Positions 16,839 through 26,153 are shown, counted from the stretch's first letter. The stretch is 38,799 nucleotides of DNA from Pseudophaeobacter leonis (GCF_002087335.1 NZ_MWVJ01000041.1:1-38799); one strand, 5' to 3'. Notes: generated from the letters alone by a model not told the origin. Numbers and translations: made by a program.

Positions 16839-17402
16839 TTAGCGGGTAAATTGCAGAATGCGGCTCTCGGTGACCAGCATATCCAGCGGCTGGTCGGTCG
16901 CCTCCAATGGCAGATCATCCGCTTGCTGCGCATCAAAGGCAAAACCAATGGCCGGCGTCGGGCGGCTGTTGCGCAGCATCACAGGGCTGCGGTCATAAAA
17001 GCCGCCGCCATAGCCCAGACGCCCGCCATGACTGTCAAAGGCCACCAGAGGCACAATCAGGATCTCTGGCGCGAAAAAATCATCGACCTGCGGCACAGAA
17101 GCCCCAAAGGGGCCGTACCGCAGGGCGCAGTCTGGTTGCCAGCGGCTGAACCTCAGCGCCATATCCCTGCCCTGAATCACCGGCACCCCCACCACCCCAT
17201 GCGCGGCGGCCTCGGCCATGGCAGGCAGAGGGTCAATTTCAGTCCGGATCGGCAGATACCCCGACAGCGACACACCGCGATAGCGGGCAAGCACCTCGGA
17301 CAGCCGCCCCGCCGCGCCGGGAATATTGCGATCAAAGGCAGCCTTGCGCCGAGCAAAAGCCGCCTTGCGCGCCGCGGTCTTCCTCTCAGTCAAGTCGCTC
17401 AT
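16839..17402 (-). CDS. 5-formyltetrahydrofolate cyclo-ligase
   Basis: ATP-dependent conversion of 5-formyl-THF to 5,10-methenyl-THF in one-carbon metabolism. The protein is 187 residues, the usual length. The family signature GGRLGYGGGFYDR lies near residue 125 and LIVPLVAFDSHG just before it. The N-terminus is Arg/Lys-rich (RKTAARKAAFARRKAAF), as in the family. The C-terminal AIGFAFDAQ and PLDMLVTESRIL are also typical. It starts 37 bp after the mgtE stop on the same strand, so cotranscription with mgtE is likely; in many bacteria this gene sits near ymdB-like or zapA genes. Confidence 0.93.
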   Translation of the reverse strand: MSDLTERKTAARKAAFARRKAAFDRNIPGAAGRLSEVLARYRGVSLSGYLPIRTEIDPLPAMAEAAAHGVVGVPVIQGRDMALRFSRWQPDCALRYGPFGASVPQVDDFFAPEILIVPLVAFDSHGGRLGYGGGFYDRSPVMLRNSRPTPAIGFAFDAQQADDLPLEATDQPLDMLVTESRILQFTR

Positions 17403-17439
17403 GTCAGGTTGCTCATATCTGCGCCCTCATATCAGTCTC

Positions 17440-18832
17440 CTAAAGCAGGAACGCGGCCGCGAGGCCGAGAAAGGCCAGGAACCCAATCACATCCGTCACC
17501 GTGGTCACAAAGGCCCCCGATGCCAGCGCCGGATCAACCCCTGCCTTCTCGAGCAGAACAGGAATGACCGTTCCTGCAAGCCCGGCCACGACCAGATTGA
17601 TCACCATCGCGGCACCGATCACGGCACCAAGACCCAGCGAACCAAACCAGATCGTGCCAATAATACCCATGACCACAGCAAAGATCAGCCCATTGACCAG
17701 CCCCACCAGCACTTCTCGCCGGATCACACGCCAGACATTGGCCCCGGTCAGATCGCGGGTCGCCATTGCCCGCACCGCCACTGTCAGCGACTGAGGTGCC
17801 GGCATTGCCTCCCATGGAGGCGACAATCGGCATCAGCACTGCAAGGGCAACGTAATTGGCAATTGTCGCCTCGAACTGTGCAATGACGGTAGAGGCCAGA
17901 ATGGCGGTGACCAAATTCACCGCCAGCCAGGGAAACCGGCGCTTGGTGGTCTCGATCACCCGGTCCGCAAGCGAGCTTTCCTCGCCCACCCCCGCCAGTC
18001 GCAGGATGTCTTCTTCATGTCCCTCATCCAGAACGGCCATGGCGTCGTCGATGGTGATCACCCCGGCCAGACGGCCCTCACCGTCCACCACAGGCGCAGA
18101 AATCAAATGGTACTGGTTAAAGGCATAGGCGACGTCTTCTTCATCCTGATCCGCCGGGATGACCTGAAAGGTTTCCTCAACAAGATCAAGCAGCGGCACC
18201 TCGCGTTTGGTGCCCATGATCCGGCCCAGAGTGACATTGCCAATGGGGTGCAGGCGCGGATCCACCAACACGACGTGATAGAACTGGTCGGGCAGGTGCT
18301 CGGCTTCGCGCATGTAGTCGATCGCCTGCCCCACATTCCAATGCTCCGGCGCCATCACCACTTCGCGCTGCATCAGGCGGCCGGCCGAGTTTTCAGGGAA
18401 GCTCAGCGATTGCTCAACCGCGACACGGTCAGAATCCTCAAGCGCGTCCAGAATGGCTTCTTGTTGCGGCTCTTCCAGGTCCTCAAGCAGATCAACAACA
18501 TCGTCGGTTTCCAGCTCGCGCACCGCATCGGCCAAAACCGTGGGGTTCAGGATCGCGATGACTTCTTCGCGGATGCTTTCATCCAGTTCCGACAGGATCT
18601 CACCATCAAAGGCGCGGCCATACAGCCGGATCAGTCCGGCCCGGTCGTGGGTGTTGATCTGCTCAAGAAGGTCGGCGATGTCAGCGGCATGCAGATCTTC
18701 GAGCAGATCCATCAGGGCAGGCCTGTCGTCGCGATCTACCGCAAAAAGAATTCTGGCAACACGTTTACGGTCCAGGTCATAGCCATCTTCGCTATACTCA
18801 TCACTGCCGGGGGAGTCTTCGCCTGTACTCAT
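17440..18832 (-). CDS. mgtE: Magnesium transporter MgtE, frameshifted
   Basis: A Mg2+ channel/transporter with cytoplasmic gating domains. In order: an N-terminal MgtE_N superhelix (about residues 30-135, with LEDLHAADIADLLEQ), two CBS domains (about 140-260, DQFYHVVLVDPRLHPIGNV and YHLISAPVVDGEGRLAGVIT), then the membrane domain (RFPWLAVNLVTAILAS onward). The frame breaks just after the pore motif MGGNAGT: the given frame reads SVADSGG, while the next frame reads QSLTVAVRAMATRDL and continues to the normal end. One extra base (plus-strand a at 17794) explains it. Correction gives 463 residues. The start ATG at 18832 is followed by the usual acidic N-terminus. The pore region itself reads normally. 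Confidence 0.9.
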
Positions 18833-18969
18833 GAGCTGCCCTTTGCCAAGATTGGTTGCAAATTAGAAGAAGCAGTAACCGGAAAACAATGACAATTGCA
18901 TTATTTACCGAGACTACTGCGGCGCGTATCCTGCCCGCTTCGGTTTGGCAAGAATAAGGACGGCCCCAA

Positions 18970-20255
18970 ATGCAGAACGATGTCATCCTGCGCGGACATG
19001 TGCTTTCCTATCACACTTCGCCCTTTTTGGCGCAGACGCCCGAGACAGCAACTGAAATATCCGAGGCTGTGGCGATACGGGATGGCAAAATTCTTGCCAC
19101 TGGCTCTTTTCACGCGCTGCAGGCGCAGGCGCCACAGGCCGATGTCATCGATCATGGCTCCAGACTGATCCTTGCAGGGTTTGTTGATGCCCATGTGCAC
19201 TACCCGCAGACGGCCATCATCGCCAGCTGGGGCAAGCGGCTAATTGACTGGCTCAACAGCTATACTTTTCCCGAAGAGATGCGCTTTGGCAACCCGGCCT
19301 ATGCGCGCGAAATTTCAGCACGCTATCTTGATCTCACGGCGGCCAATGGCGCCACGACCATGTGCAGCTTTGCCACCATTCACCCTGAAAGCGTTGACGC
19401 CTTTTTCACCGCGGCCCGGGCCCGGGCCAGCGGGTGGTGGCGGGCAAGACCTGTATGGATCGCAACGCGCCCGAAGGGCTGCGCGACACGGCCCAGACGG
19501 CCTATGATGACAGTAAGGCCCTGATTGCGCGCTGGCATGGGGTGGATCGCATTGAATATGCCATCACACCGCGGTTTTCGCCCACCTCTACGCCAGATCA
19601 GCTCGCCGCGCTTGGGGCACTGTGGGCCGAACATCCCGACTGCCTGATGCAGACCCATCTGAGCGAACAGCTGGATGAGATCGAATGGGTCAGATCGCTG
19701 TTCCCGCAGGCCCGCGACTACCTTGACACCTATGAGGAACATGGCCTGCTGGGTGCCCGTGGCCTCTACGGCCATGCCATCCATCTCGAAGAGCGCGAAC
19801 GCCACCGGCTGCGCGAGCATGGCGCGGCATTGGTACATTGCCCCACCTCGAATACCTTTATCGGCTCTGGCCTGTTTGACATGGCGGGGCATGTGGCCGG
19901 GGGGCAGCGCATTGGTCTGGCGACAGATACCGGCGGCGGCTCCAGCTTTTCGATGCTGCGCACCATGGCGGCGGCCTATGAGATTGGTCAGCTGCGCGGC
20001 TGCCCCCTGCATGCGGCTCAGCTGCTCTGGCTCGCCACGCAGGGATCGGCCACTGCCCTGCGGATGCAGGACAAGATCGGCAATGTCGCCGCTGGCATGG
20101 AAGCGGACCTCGTGGTGCTGGATCTGGCCTCTACCCCGGCGATCGCCCAGCGCACCGACCGCGCCGAGGATCTGTGGGAGGCGGTGTTTGCCACCCTTAT
20201 GATGGGCGACGACCGCGCAATTTGCGAGGTCTGGATCAACGGCCAGCGCTGCTAG
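18970..20255 (+). CDS. guaD: Guanine deaminase, frameshifted
   Basis: Hydrolyses guanine to xanthine in purine salvage or catabolism. An amidohydrolase with metal ligands in DAHVHYPQT, THLSEQ and ATDTGGGSSFS; ALVHCPTSNTFIGSGLF and GATTMCSFATIHPESV are guanine-deaminase-specific blocks. The N-terminal part (18970-19424) and C-terminal part (19434-20255) are in different frames. Near 19424 the text CGGGCCC should have one more G to join ...AARARG to QRVVAGKTCMDRNAPEG. Restoring it gives 428 residues, a normal length. It is divergent from mgtE. AAGGAC lies a few bases before the ATG. It converges on the 8-oxoguanine deaminase gene. Confidence 0.9.
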
Positions 20256-20333
20256 CCCCGCCGGAAAGCTCTGGCGCCTACCACCACCCCGGCAACAGGC
20301 CCTCCCCAGGGGAGGCCGTGCCAAAGCGGGGCT
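20254..20333. terminator. Nested inverted repeats between convergent deaminase genes
   Basis: An outer pair AGCCCCGC (20254-20261) and GCGGGGCT (20326-20333) encloses an inner hairpin around GGCCCTCCCCAGGGGAGGCC. It lies between the stops of guaD and the 8-oxoguanine deaminase gene. It lacks U-tracts, so termination in both directions is only likely, not certain. Confidence 0.4.
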
Positions 20334-20341
20334 GGTCTGTG

Positions 20342-21684
20342 CTAGCCCTCTGCCCGCATCAGTCCCTGCGCCAGTCTGTGGTGGCGCTCCAACAGATGCG
20401 GCAGGTCCCGCGTCACCACCTGACCATCGCGCCCCACCTGACGGCCCTCGACCAGCAGATGTTTCACCTGCGTTGGCCCCGCCAGCAGCATCGCGCCGGA
20501 TCCCAGCTGCAGCTGGAGGCCACCCCGGTAACATCCCAGATCGCCACATCGGCGCGCATGCCTGCTGCCAGCCGGCCACAGTCGGGACGCCCCAGCACAT
20601 CAGCGCCACCACGGGTGGCGATTTCCAGCGCCTCATAGGCGCTCATGGCGTCAGCGCCCTGTGCCACCCGTTGCAGCAACATGCTCTGGCGGGCCTCGCC
20701 CACAAGATTGGCCATGTCATTGCTGGCAGAGCCATCAACCCCCAGCCCCACAGGCACGCGCGCATCCCGCATCTGGCGCACCGGCGCGATGCCGGACCCC
20801 AGGCGACAGTTGGAGCAGGGACAATGCGCAACACCCGTACGGCTGCGGGCAAAGAGGTCAATCTCAGCCGGGTTCAGCTTCACACAATGGGCGTGCCAGA
20901 CATCAGGCCCGGTCCAGCCCAGCTCTTCGGCGTATTGCCCCGGACGGCAGCCGAACTGCGCCTCGGAATAGGCAACATCCTCGTCGTTTTCTGCCAGATG
21001 CGTATGCAGCATCACGCCCTTGTCACGCGCCAAAAGCGCTGTGTCACGCATCAGCTCACGGCTGACTGAAAAAGGCGAGCACGGCGCCAGTCCCACCCGG
21101 CACATAGAGCCCTCGGAGGCATCGTGAAACCCATCCACCACCCGGATCATATCGTTGAGGATCGCCGCTTCCTGCTCGACCAGATGATCCGGTGGCAGCC
21201 CACCGGCGCTTTCGCCAATGCTCATGGCGCCCCGGGTGGGGTGAAAGCGCAGGCCCACCTCGGCGGCGGCATGGATGGTGTCCTCAAGCCGCGCACCGTT
21301 GGGGTAAAGATAGAGGTGGTCGGAACTCAGGCTGCAGCCAGACAGCGCCAGCTCCACCAGCCCCAGCTGCGCCGAGACAAACATCTCCTCGGGGCCAAAG
21401 CGGCTCCAGATCGGGTAGAGCCGCTGCAGCCAGCCAAACAGCAGCGCATCCTGCCCCCCCGGCACCGCACGGGTGAGGTTCTGGTAAAGATGATGATGCG
21501 TATTCACCAGCCCCGGTGTCACCACGCAGCCCGCACCGCGCAGCCCCTCACCAGCCGTTTCAAGCCCCTGCCCCAGGGCGGCAATCTGGCCATCACGGAT
21601 CAGCACATCGGCGTTTTTCAGGACTCGACGCCCGTCATCCATGGTCAGGACGGTATCGGCATTTTGTATGAGGATTTCACCCAT
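20342..21684 (-). CDS. 8-oxoguanine deaminase, frameshifted near the 3' end
   Basis: An amidohydrolase that deaminates 8-oxoguanine to urate, clearing oxidised guanine. Blocks typical of this subgroup: NTHHHLYQNLTRAVPGGQDA, SSDHLYLYPNGARLEDT, HTHLAEN, HCPCSNCRLGSGIAPV and VDGSASNDMANL; the His, His and Asp of the metal site are present. The frame changes near 20493: the sequence reads WDPARCC, while the next frame gives MLLAGPTQVKHLLVEGR and runs to TAG at 20342. One missing base in CCGGCGCG explains it. Corrected length is 447 residues. Start 21684 (MGEILIQNAD) has GGAG 9 bases upstream; the Met at 21699 lacks one. It faces guaD, giving a purine-deaminase pair. Confidence 0.88.
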
Positions 21685-21860
21685 AGCAGCACACTCCATT
21701 TAGGCCCGACTCGGTTTATGGAGGTGCAATGGGGTCGACAGAGAACGGGCAAAGGACTCGACCTGAGGTGAGACCTACCTCAAAGGCCAGGCCCTGCTCA
21801 AGTGCATTTTCAGACCGCCGCCAGCATGTCCCGAGCTTAATGACGCCGCTGGCGCGCAGA

Positions 21861-22655
21861 CTAGTCCGCTGCGTTCAGCAGCTCGAGCGCTGCAGCATGC
21901 AGCTCTGGCGTTGCAGCGGCCAGGACCCGCCCGCCGTCATGCACAGGCATGCCCTGCCAATCCGTCACAATACCGCCTGCGGCCTCGATCACGGCGATGG
22001 GGGCCTGAATGTCATAGGGGTTGAGGCCTGCCTCGATCACCAGATCAATCTGTCCCGCCGCCAATAGGGCATAGGCATAGCAATCCATGCCATAGCGGGT
22101 CAGTTTCACCGCGGAGGACACCCTGCGAAAGGCCGCCGCCTCCTCAGCGCTGCCCACCTCGGGGAAGGTGGTAAACAGAATAGCCTCAGCTACATCCTGT
22201 GTTACGCGACATTTCAAGGATTTCACACCGTGAGGACCTGTCATCTCAGCCTTCTCGGCGCTGCCGGAAAACCGCTCTGCGATATAGGGCTGGTCGATCA
22301 CCCCCAGGATTGGCCCTGCCATCTCTGAAAGAGCGATCAGGACCCCCCAGGTTGGCGTGCCACTGATAAAGCCCCGGGTGCCATCAATAGGGTCCAGAAC
22401 CCAGGTCCGCCCGGAGGTGCCACTGACCGGCGGGAACTCCTCGCCGAGGATCCCATCCTGTGGCCGCAGCTCTGCCAGCGCGGCACGCATCGCCTGCTCT
22501 GCAGCGCGATCCGCAACGGTCACCGGATCAAACCCCTCGCTGAGCTTGTTTTCCGCCCCCAGATCGCCCTGGCGAAAATACGGCAGGATCACTGCCCGTG
22601 CGGCGTCAGCCAATTTGTGTGCGACCTGCATGTCGCTCAAAGCTGTCTCTGTCAT
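21861..22655 (-). CDS. hisN: Inositol monophosphatase-family phosphatase (histidinol-phosphatase type)
   Basis: A Mg-dependent phosphatase of 264 residues. The metal-binding blocks are clear: GEEFPP (Glu ligands, about residue 70), WVLDPIDGTRGFISG (about 85-99), and GLNPYDIQAPIAVIEAAGG near the C-terminus. In alphaproteobacteria this subgroup is usually annotated as histidinol-phosphatase; activity on inositol phosphate or PAP cannot be excluded from sequence. Start 22655 (MTETALSDMQ) follows AGGTGG 5 bases upstream; the open frame extends to 22742 but without conservation. It lies 171 bp downstream of the XRE regulator gene on the same strand. Confidence 0.85.
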   Translation of the reverse strand: MTETALSDMQVAHKLADAARAVILPYFRQGDLGAENKLSEGFDPVTVADRAAEQAMRAALAELRPQDGILGEEFPPVSGTSGRTWVLDPIDGTRGFISGTPTWGVLIALSEMAGPILGVIDQPYIAERFSGSAEKAEMTGPHGVKSLKCRVTQDVAEAILFTTFPEVGSAEEAAAFRRVSSAVKLTRYGMDCYAYALLAAGQIDLVIEAGLNPYDIQAPIAVIEAAGGIVTDWQGMPVHDGGRVLAAATPELHAAALELLNAAD

Positions 22656-22819
22656 AAATCCACCTGAGAAAATTCTGAGCGGTGCTGCGCTCGCTGAAAC
22701 CATCATACAAAAACCGGTGCCACTCTCGTGGCTCCGGTTCAAGTAAAAACAGATCCCAGCCGGTTTTCCTACAAAGAGGCACCGGTCTGGTATATCAGGG
22801 TCTGCCCCGTCTCAAGCTG

Positions 22820-22836
22820 CGTCGCCTCAGGCGACG
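22820..22836. repeat. Hairpin on the XRE gene stop codon
   Basis: CGTCGCC-TCA-GGCGACG, a perfect 7-bp stem whose loop is the stop codon (TGA on the minus strand) of the XRE regulator gene. It may stabilise the 3' end or attenuate read-through into hisN. Confidence 0.4.
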
Positions 22837-23195
22837 TCGCTCAGCACGCGGGCCAGTTCGAACAAACGCCGACGCTGGTTTTCCGGGATGGCATAATAAG
22901 AGCGCACCAGATCAAGAGCCTCTTTGTCGCCCATCAGATCGTCGGGTACAGACGACTTTCCGCCTGATTTGCCCTCGTCGTCCAAGCCTTCAAAGAAAAA
23001 GCTGACCTGCACATCAAGTGCGTCCGAAATATCCCACAGCCGCGAAGCGCTGACACGGTTTGCACCGGTCTCGTACTTCTGGATCTGCTGGAATTTGATA
23101 CCGACCTGTTCGGCCAGTTGTTGCTGTGTCTTGCCAATCAGCCACCGACGATGACGGATTCGTTTACCTACGTGCACGTCTACAGGATGAGCCAT
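22827..23195 (-). CDS. XRE-family helix-turn-helix regulator
   Basis: A 122-residue DNA-binding regulator. The Cro/C1-type helix-turn-helix occupies residues about 10-65 (RIRHRRWLIGKTQQQLAEQV, then KFQQIQKYETGANRVSASRL), followed by SFFFEGLDDE, a hydrophilic linker and a short helical tail ending LFELARVLSDVA. This conserved alphaproteobacterial type resembles rhizobial PraR, which represses quorum-sensing and surface genes; I would not transfer that role. AGGAG lies 7 bases before the ATG. A GGTAT...ATACC dyad at 23260-23276 in its leader is a candidate autoregulatory site. Confidence 0.87.
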   Translation of the reverse strand: MAHPVDVHVGKRIRHRRWLIGKTQQQLAEQVGIKFQQIQKYETGANRVSASRLWDISDALDVQVSFFFEGLDDEGKSGGKSSVPDDLMGDKEALDLVRSYYAIPENQRRRLFELARVLSDVA

Positions 23196-23259
23196 TCGCT
23201 ATCTCCTAGTTATCCTAAATATCCCTGCCCGGATTGCCGCGTCACCATCGGTGCCATTT

Positions 23260-23276
23260 GGTATCTCATGAATACC
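23260..23276. promoter_or_regulatory. Dyad GGTAT-N7-ATACC upstream of the XRE gene
   Basis: GGTAT (23260-23264) and ATACC (23272-23276) flank TCATGA-containing sequence. It lies 65-81 bases upstream of the XRE start, a plausible place for self-repression. The intergenic region 23196-23547 holds no gene that I can support. Confidence 0.35.
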
Positions 23277-23436
23277 ATCCTGTCACACGGATACTCAACT
23301 ATCACGATCAGAGCTCAACCTCTGCTCTAAGTTTACGACCTTGGCAGTTGAATACAACCCTGACACCTCACTTGAGATGCCGCAACGAAGCAAACGTATG
23401 ATTTAAACCATCATTTTGATAGGTCCATATATACTT

Positions 23437-23466
23437 TTGACTATCCATTTATGCCTCCCCATAAAT
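23437..23466 (+). promoter_or_regulatory. Probable promoter with overlapping inverted repeat
   Basis: TTGACT (23437-23442) and CATAAA (23460-23465) are 17 bases apart. An inverted repeat ATTTATG-CCTCCC-CATAAAT (23447-23466) covers the -10 element, as an operator would. The leader to the quinone oxidoreductase ATG would be about 75 bases. Confidence 0.4.
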
Positions 23467-23547
23467 AGTGAGGTGCAAATTTGAAGATTCAAGAGGCAGT
23501 GTCGCAAAGCGAATCACCTGACCACAGGACAACAGACGGAAAGAAAC

Positions 23548-24504
23548 ATGCAGGCATATCGTATCAACGCATTTGAAACGCCCCCGGTCTTCGAGAGCAT
23601 CACCTGTCCAACACCAGCCTCGCATGAGGTCAAGGTCAGGATCCGGGCCTGTGGCCTGAACTTTGCGGATTTGCTTTTGCAAAAAGGCACATACCAGGAC
23701 ACGCCCCCTCTGCCGTTCACCCCCGGGCTGGAGATCGCAGGTGAGGTGGTTGAGTGCGGATCAGGGGTCACCAACCTGACCGTTGGCGACCGCATTGCCG
23801 TGTTCTGTGGTCAGGGTGGTTTGGCCCAGGAAGGGGTGTTCGACGCGGCCCGGGCGATCCGAATCCCGGACAGCATGCGCTTTGAGGATGCGGCCGCACT
23901 GCAGATCGCCTATGGCACCAGCCACGTGGCGCTGGACCACTGTGCGCGCCTGCAACCGGGAGAGACGCTTTTGGTTACCGGTGCGGCCGGAGGCGTTGGC
24001 CTGACAGCAGTCGAAATCGGCAAACTGATGGGGGCCCGCGTCATCGCCCATGCACGTGGAGCGGGTAAACTGGAGGTGGCGCGGGCCGCTGGCGCCGACC
24101 ACCTGATTGACGCCGACAAAGACCTGCGCGCCGAGGTAAAGGCACTGGGGGGCGCTGATGTGGTTTATGATGCCGTCGGCGGTGATGTCTGGAAGGCCGC
24201 CTTTCGCGCCACCAATCCGGGTGGTCGACTGCTGCCCATCGGTTTTGCCAGTGGAGAGGTGCCGCAGATCCCGGCCAATCATCTGCTGGTCAAGAACCTC
24301 ACCGTCATCGGTTTTTACATCGGCGGCTACATGAAATCTCATCCGGAGGTGATCCGCCGCTCCCTCACCACCCTGACAGAATGGCACAGTGCCGGGCGCA
24401 TCAAGCCCCATATCAGCCATGTGCTGCCGCTGGAGCGGGTGGCCGAGGGGATGGAGTTGCTGCGCAGTCGCGCCTCTACCGGCAAGGTGGTGATAACCCC
24501 CTGA
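23548..24504 (+). CDS. NADPH:quinone oxidoreductase family protein (zinc-free MDR)
   Basis: A medium-chain dehydrogenase/reductase of 318 residues, quinone oxidoreductase type. The N-terminal GroES-like domain has RACGLNFADLLLQKG and PFTPGLEIAGEVVECG; the Rossmann domain has LLVTGAAGGVGLTAVEIGK near residues 140-158. The Cys/His zinc ligands of alcohol dehydrogenases are missing, as expected for QOR. Close relatives reduce quinones or enones, and some annotated members act in acyl-CoA metabolism. The start ATG at 23548 follows GGAAAG. It is divergent from the XRE regulator gene, which may control it; that is inference from position. Confidence 0.9.
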   Translation: MQAYRINAFETPPVFESITCPTPASHEVKVRIRACGLNFADLLLQKGTYQDTPPLPFTPGLEIAGEVVECGSGVTNLTVGDRIAVFCGQGGLAQEGVFDAARAIRIPDSMRFEDAAALQIAYGTSHVALDHCARLQPGETLLVTGAAGGVGLTAVEIGKLMGARVIAHARGAGKLEVARAAGADHLIDADKDLRAEVKALGGADVVYDAVGGDVWKAAFRATNPGGRLLPIGFASGEVPQIPANHLLVKNLTVIGFYIGGYMKSHPEVIRRSLTTLTEWHSAGRIKPHISHVLPLERVAEGMELLRSRASTGKVVITP

Positions 24505-24572
24505 CGCCCGCCTCCAAACCCCATGTGGTGCCAAAGACGGCCAGATCGCTGAAGCAGCAGTCCGCTGAAGCA

Positions 24573-24615
24573 ACTGGCCCACACAGCCCTGTGAAGCGGT
24601 CCGGTGTGGGCCAGT
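24573..24615. terminator. 12-bp inverted repeat between convergent genes
   Basis: ACTGGCCCACAC (24573-24584) and GTGTGGGCCAGT (24604-24615) pair perfectly around a 19-base loop. It lies between the quinone oxidoreductase and LysR genes, which converge here. There is no U-tract, so it is a transcript-end hairpin rather than a classic terminator. Confidence 0.45.
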
Positions 24616-24672
24616 GTAGTTTCCAGTGCAGATGCCGGTCTGAACGCCAGCAATCTGGCCCCCCTTGGCTCT

Positions 24673-25551
24673 CTAGCTTGCTGCCCGCAACTGCACGGGC
24701 CGCAGGGCGGTATATCCCTGGCGAATGATCCGGGCCAGATCCTCGACGTAGCCAGCCCGCATGCTGTCGGCCCCATAGAGGTTGATGTGCTGTATCGGCA
24801 GCTCTGGCAGGGTGCCACCATGGTCTATGGCCTCCTGATGCGCCGGAATTGTGCCTTCCAGCAGAACCCCAACCGCCAGATCGGCGCTGATGGTGGCCTC
24901 TACGGTGCGATCCGATTCGCTGTCCACCGCCATATCCCATTCGACCTGCGCCTGATCCAGCCCGGCCGTGGCGACAGGACGAAAGATACAGGCCCGGCAA
25001 AACCCCAGCCGCAGGGGCCGGTGGCGCCAGGCGGACCCATCCGGCGCGCCAACCCAGCGCAGCGGCATCTGGTGGATCGTCTCGCCGCCCTCTCCCGCGC
25101 CGGTTTCGGTGGTCAGGATAAGATCATAGGTGCCTTTGGCAAAACCCGCCTTCAGCTCGCGGGTGTTCGAGGTCACCAGATTGACATTCACCCGCGAGCT
25201 GGCGTTGAACCGCTGCAACACCTGAGGAATGACCGGGTAGACCACATCATGTGGCACGCCCAGAACAACCTCGCCCTCATAGGCCTGATCGGTCAAACGC
25301 CCGATCACCTCGTCGTTCAGCGCCACCATACGCCGCGCATAGCCCAACAACTGCTCACCCGAAGGCGTCAGCGCAATCGTGCGCCCGGAGCGGTCCAAAA
25401 GCGACAGGCCCAACAGCTCTTCCAGCCGCTTGAGCTGCATCGAGACCGCAGACTGCGTCAAATGCAAAAAACCAGCGGCCCGGGTCACCCCGCCATAGTC
25501 CGCCACGGCAACAAAGGACCGCAGTGTGGTGATATCCAAATTCCGTGCCAT
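24673..25551 (-). CDS. LysR-family transcriptional regulator
   Basis: A 292-residue LysR regulator. The winged helix-turn-helix occupies residues 1-60 (SFVAVADYGGVTRAAGFLHL, then TQSAVSMQLKRLEELLGLSL), followed by a periplasmic-binding-protein-like effector domain (VVLGVPHDVVYPVIPQVLQ; GTYDLILTTE; ADLAVGVLLEGTIP). The frame is intact. Start 25551 has AGGAG 6 bases upstream; the GTG one codon earlier is less likely. It is divergent from a DUF1127 gene across 124 bp that hold a TCAAAA...TTTTGA dyad (25573-25591). LysR proteins usually control the divergent gene, so DUF1127 is the likely target. The inducer is unknown. Confidence 0.9.
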   Translation of the reverse strand: MARNLDITTLRSFVAVADYGGVTRAAGFLHLTQSAVSMQLKRLEELLGLSLLDRSGRTIALTPSGEQLLGYARRMVALNDEVIGRLTDQAYEGEVVLGVPHDVVYPVIPQVLQRFNASSRVNVNLVTSNTRELKAGFAKGTYDLILTTETGAGEGGETIHQMPLRWVGAPDGSAWRHRPLRLGFCRACIFRPVATAGLDQAQVEWDMAVDSESDRTVEATISADLAVGVLLEGTIPAHQEAIDHGGTLPELPIQHINLYGADSMRAGYVEDLARIIRQGYTALRPVQLRAAS

Positions 25552-25572
25552 CACAACTCCTGATGCATTAGA

Positions 25573-25591
25573 TCAAAAACATTCGTTTTGA
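25573..25591. promoter_or_regulatory. LysR-type dyad between LysR and DUF1127 genes
   Basis: TCAAAA (25573-25578) and TTTTGA (25586-25591) with 7 bases between, in an AT-rich stretch. The form fits a LysR recognition site for autoregulation and control of the divergent small gene. Confidence 0.4.
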
Positions 25592-25675
25592 AAATAGAAC
25601 ACAGGCGTGCATATACATCAACAGAAATGATGAAGACCCAAAGAAATATCAAAATTTAACGAAAGGACAATGAAG

Positions 25676-25921
25676 ATGACCTATACCGTAGATGCTGGAT
25701 CCAACACCTGCCGCCCAGCTGGCCGCCCAGCCAGTCTCCCAGCCCGTCGCCGTTTTAGCCTGCTGTCCTTTGTGGCAGATCGCGCTTCCCTGCTGCGCCA
25801 GCGCCGTGCCCTAAAGGCCCTGGATGCCCGTGCCCTCAACGATATTGGTCTCAGCCGCCATGCCGCGCAGCAAGAGGCCAAACGCCCCATCTGGGACGCG
25901 CCGGAAAGCTGGAGACGCTGA
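25676..25921 (+). CDS. DUF1127 (YjiS-like) small protein
   Basis: An 81-residue basic protein. The C-terminal DUF1127 domain is recognisable: RRALKALDARALNDIGLSRH followed by AAQQEAKRPIWDAPESWRR. The N-terminal 25 residues are Pro/Arg-rich and include a PAGRPASLPAR repeat. Family members are short Arg-rich proteins; some take part in phosphate or phosphatidylcholine-related regulation and RNA-linked processes, and the role here is unknown. I chose ATG 25676, 8 bases after AAAGGA; the ATG at 25670 is only 2 bases after it. It is followed by a strong terminator, so it is a single-gene transcript opposite a LysR regulator. Confidence 0.85.
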   Translation: MTYTVDAGSNTCRPAGRPASLPARRRFSLLSFVADRASLLRQRRALKALDARALNDIGLSRHAAQQEAKRPIWDAPESWRR

Positions 25922-25984
25922 GTATTGCGCTCCCCCGATAAGCTCCGGCGCCAGAGGCAATCCCAATCCCGCATCCCAATAGCC

Positions 25985-26017
25985 AAAAGACCTGCCCCAC
26001 GCGCGGCAGGTCTTTTT
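25985..26017 (+). terminator. Rho-independent terminator of the DUF1127 gene
   Basis: A perfect 12-bp stem AAAAGACCTGCC / GGCAGGTCTTTT with an 8-base loop and five T. It lies 64 bases after the DUF1127 stop. Confidence 0.92.
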
Positions 26018-26153
26018 ACGCTTTTAACAGGTTTCTGAGCATAGAGACTTGAACGCAACGCCAAGAAATCCGATATTTAGCGGGAACGTCACCTGGAGTG
26101 CTGCAAGGCATCCGGGGTCGGCGAGGGAGAATTTGGAACGGAGACCATAATAT

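Noticed and set aside
17785..17800. Programmed frameshift in mgtE
   Set aside because: There is no slippery heptamer or stimulatory structure, and other genes in the window show the same kind of defect, so a sequence error is simpler.
18833..18969. Mg2+ riboswitch (M-box or ykkC-like) in the mgtE leader
   Set aside because: The space is shared by two divergent genes, is only 137 bp, and shows no conserved riboswitch core that I can recognise.
19380..20636. A 418-codon minus-strand open frame
   Set aside because: It is antisense to guaD, and the guaD motifs are unambiguous.
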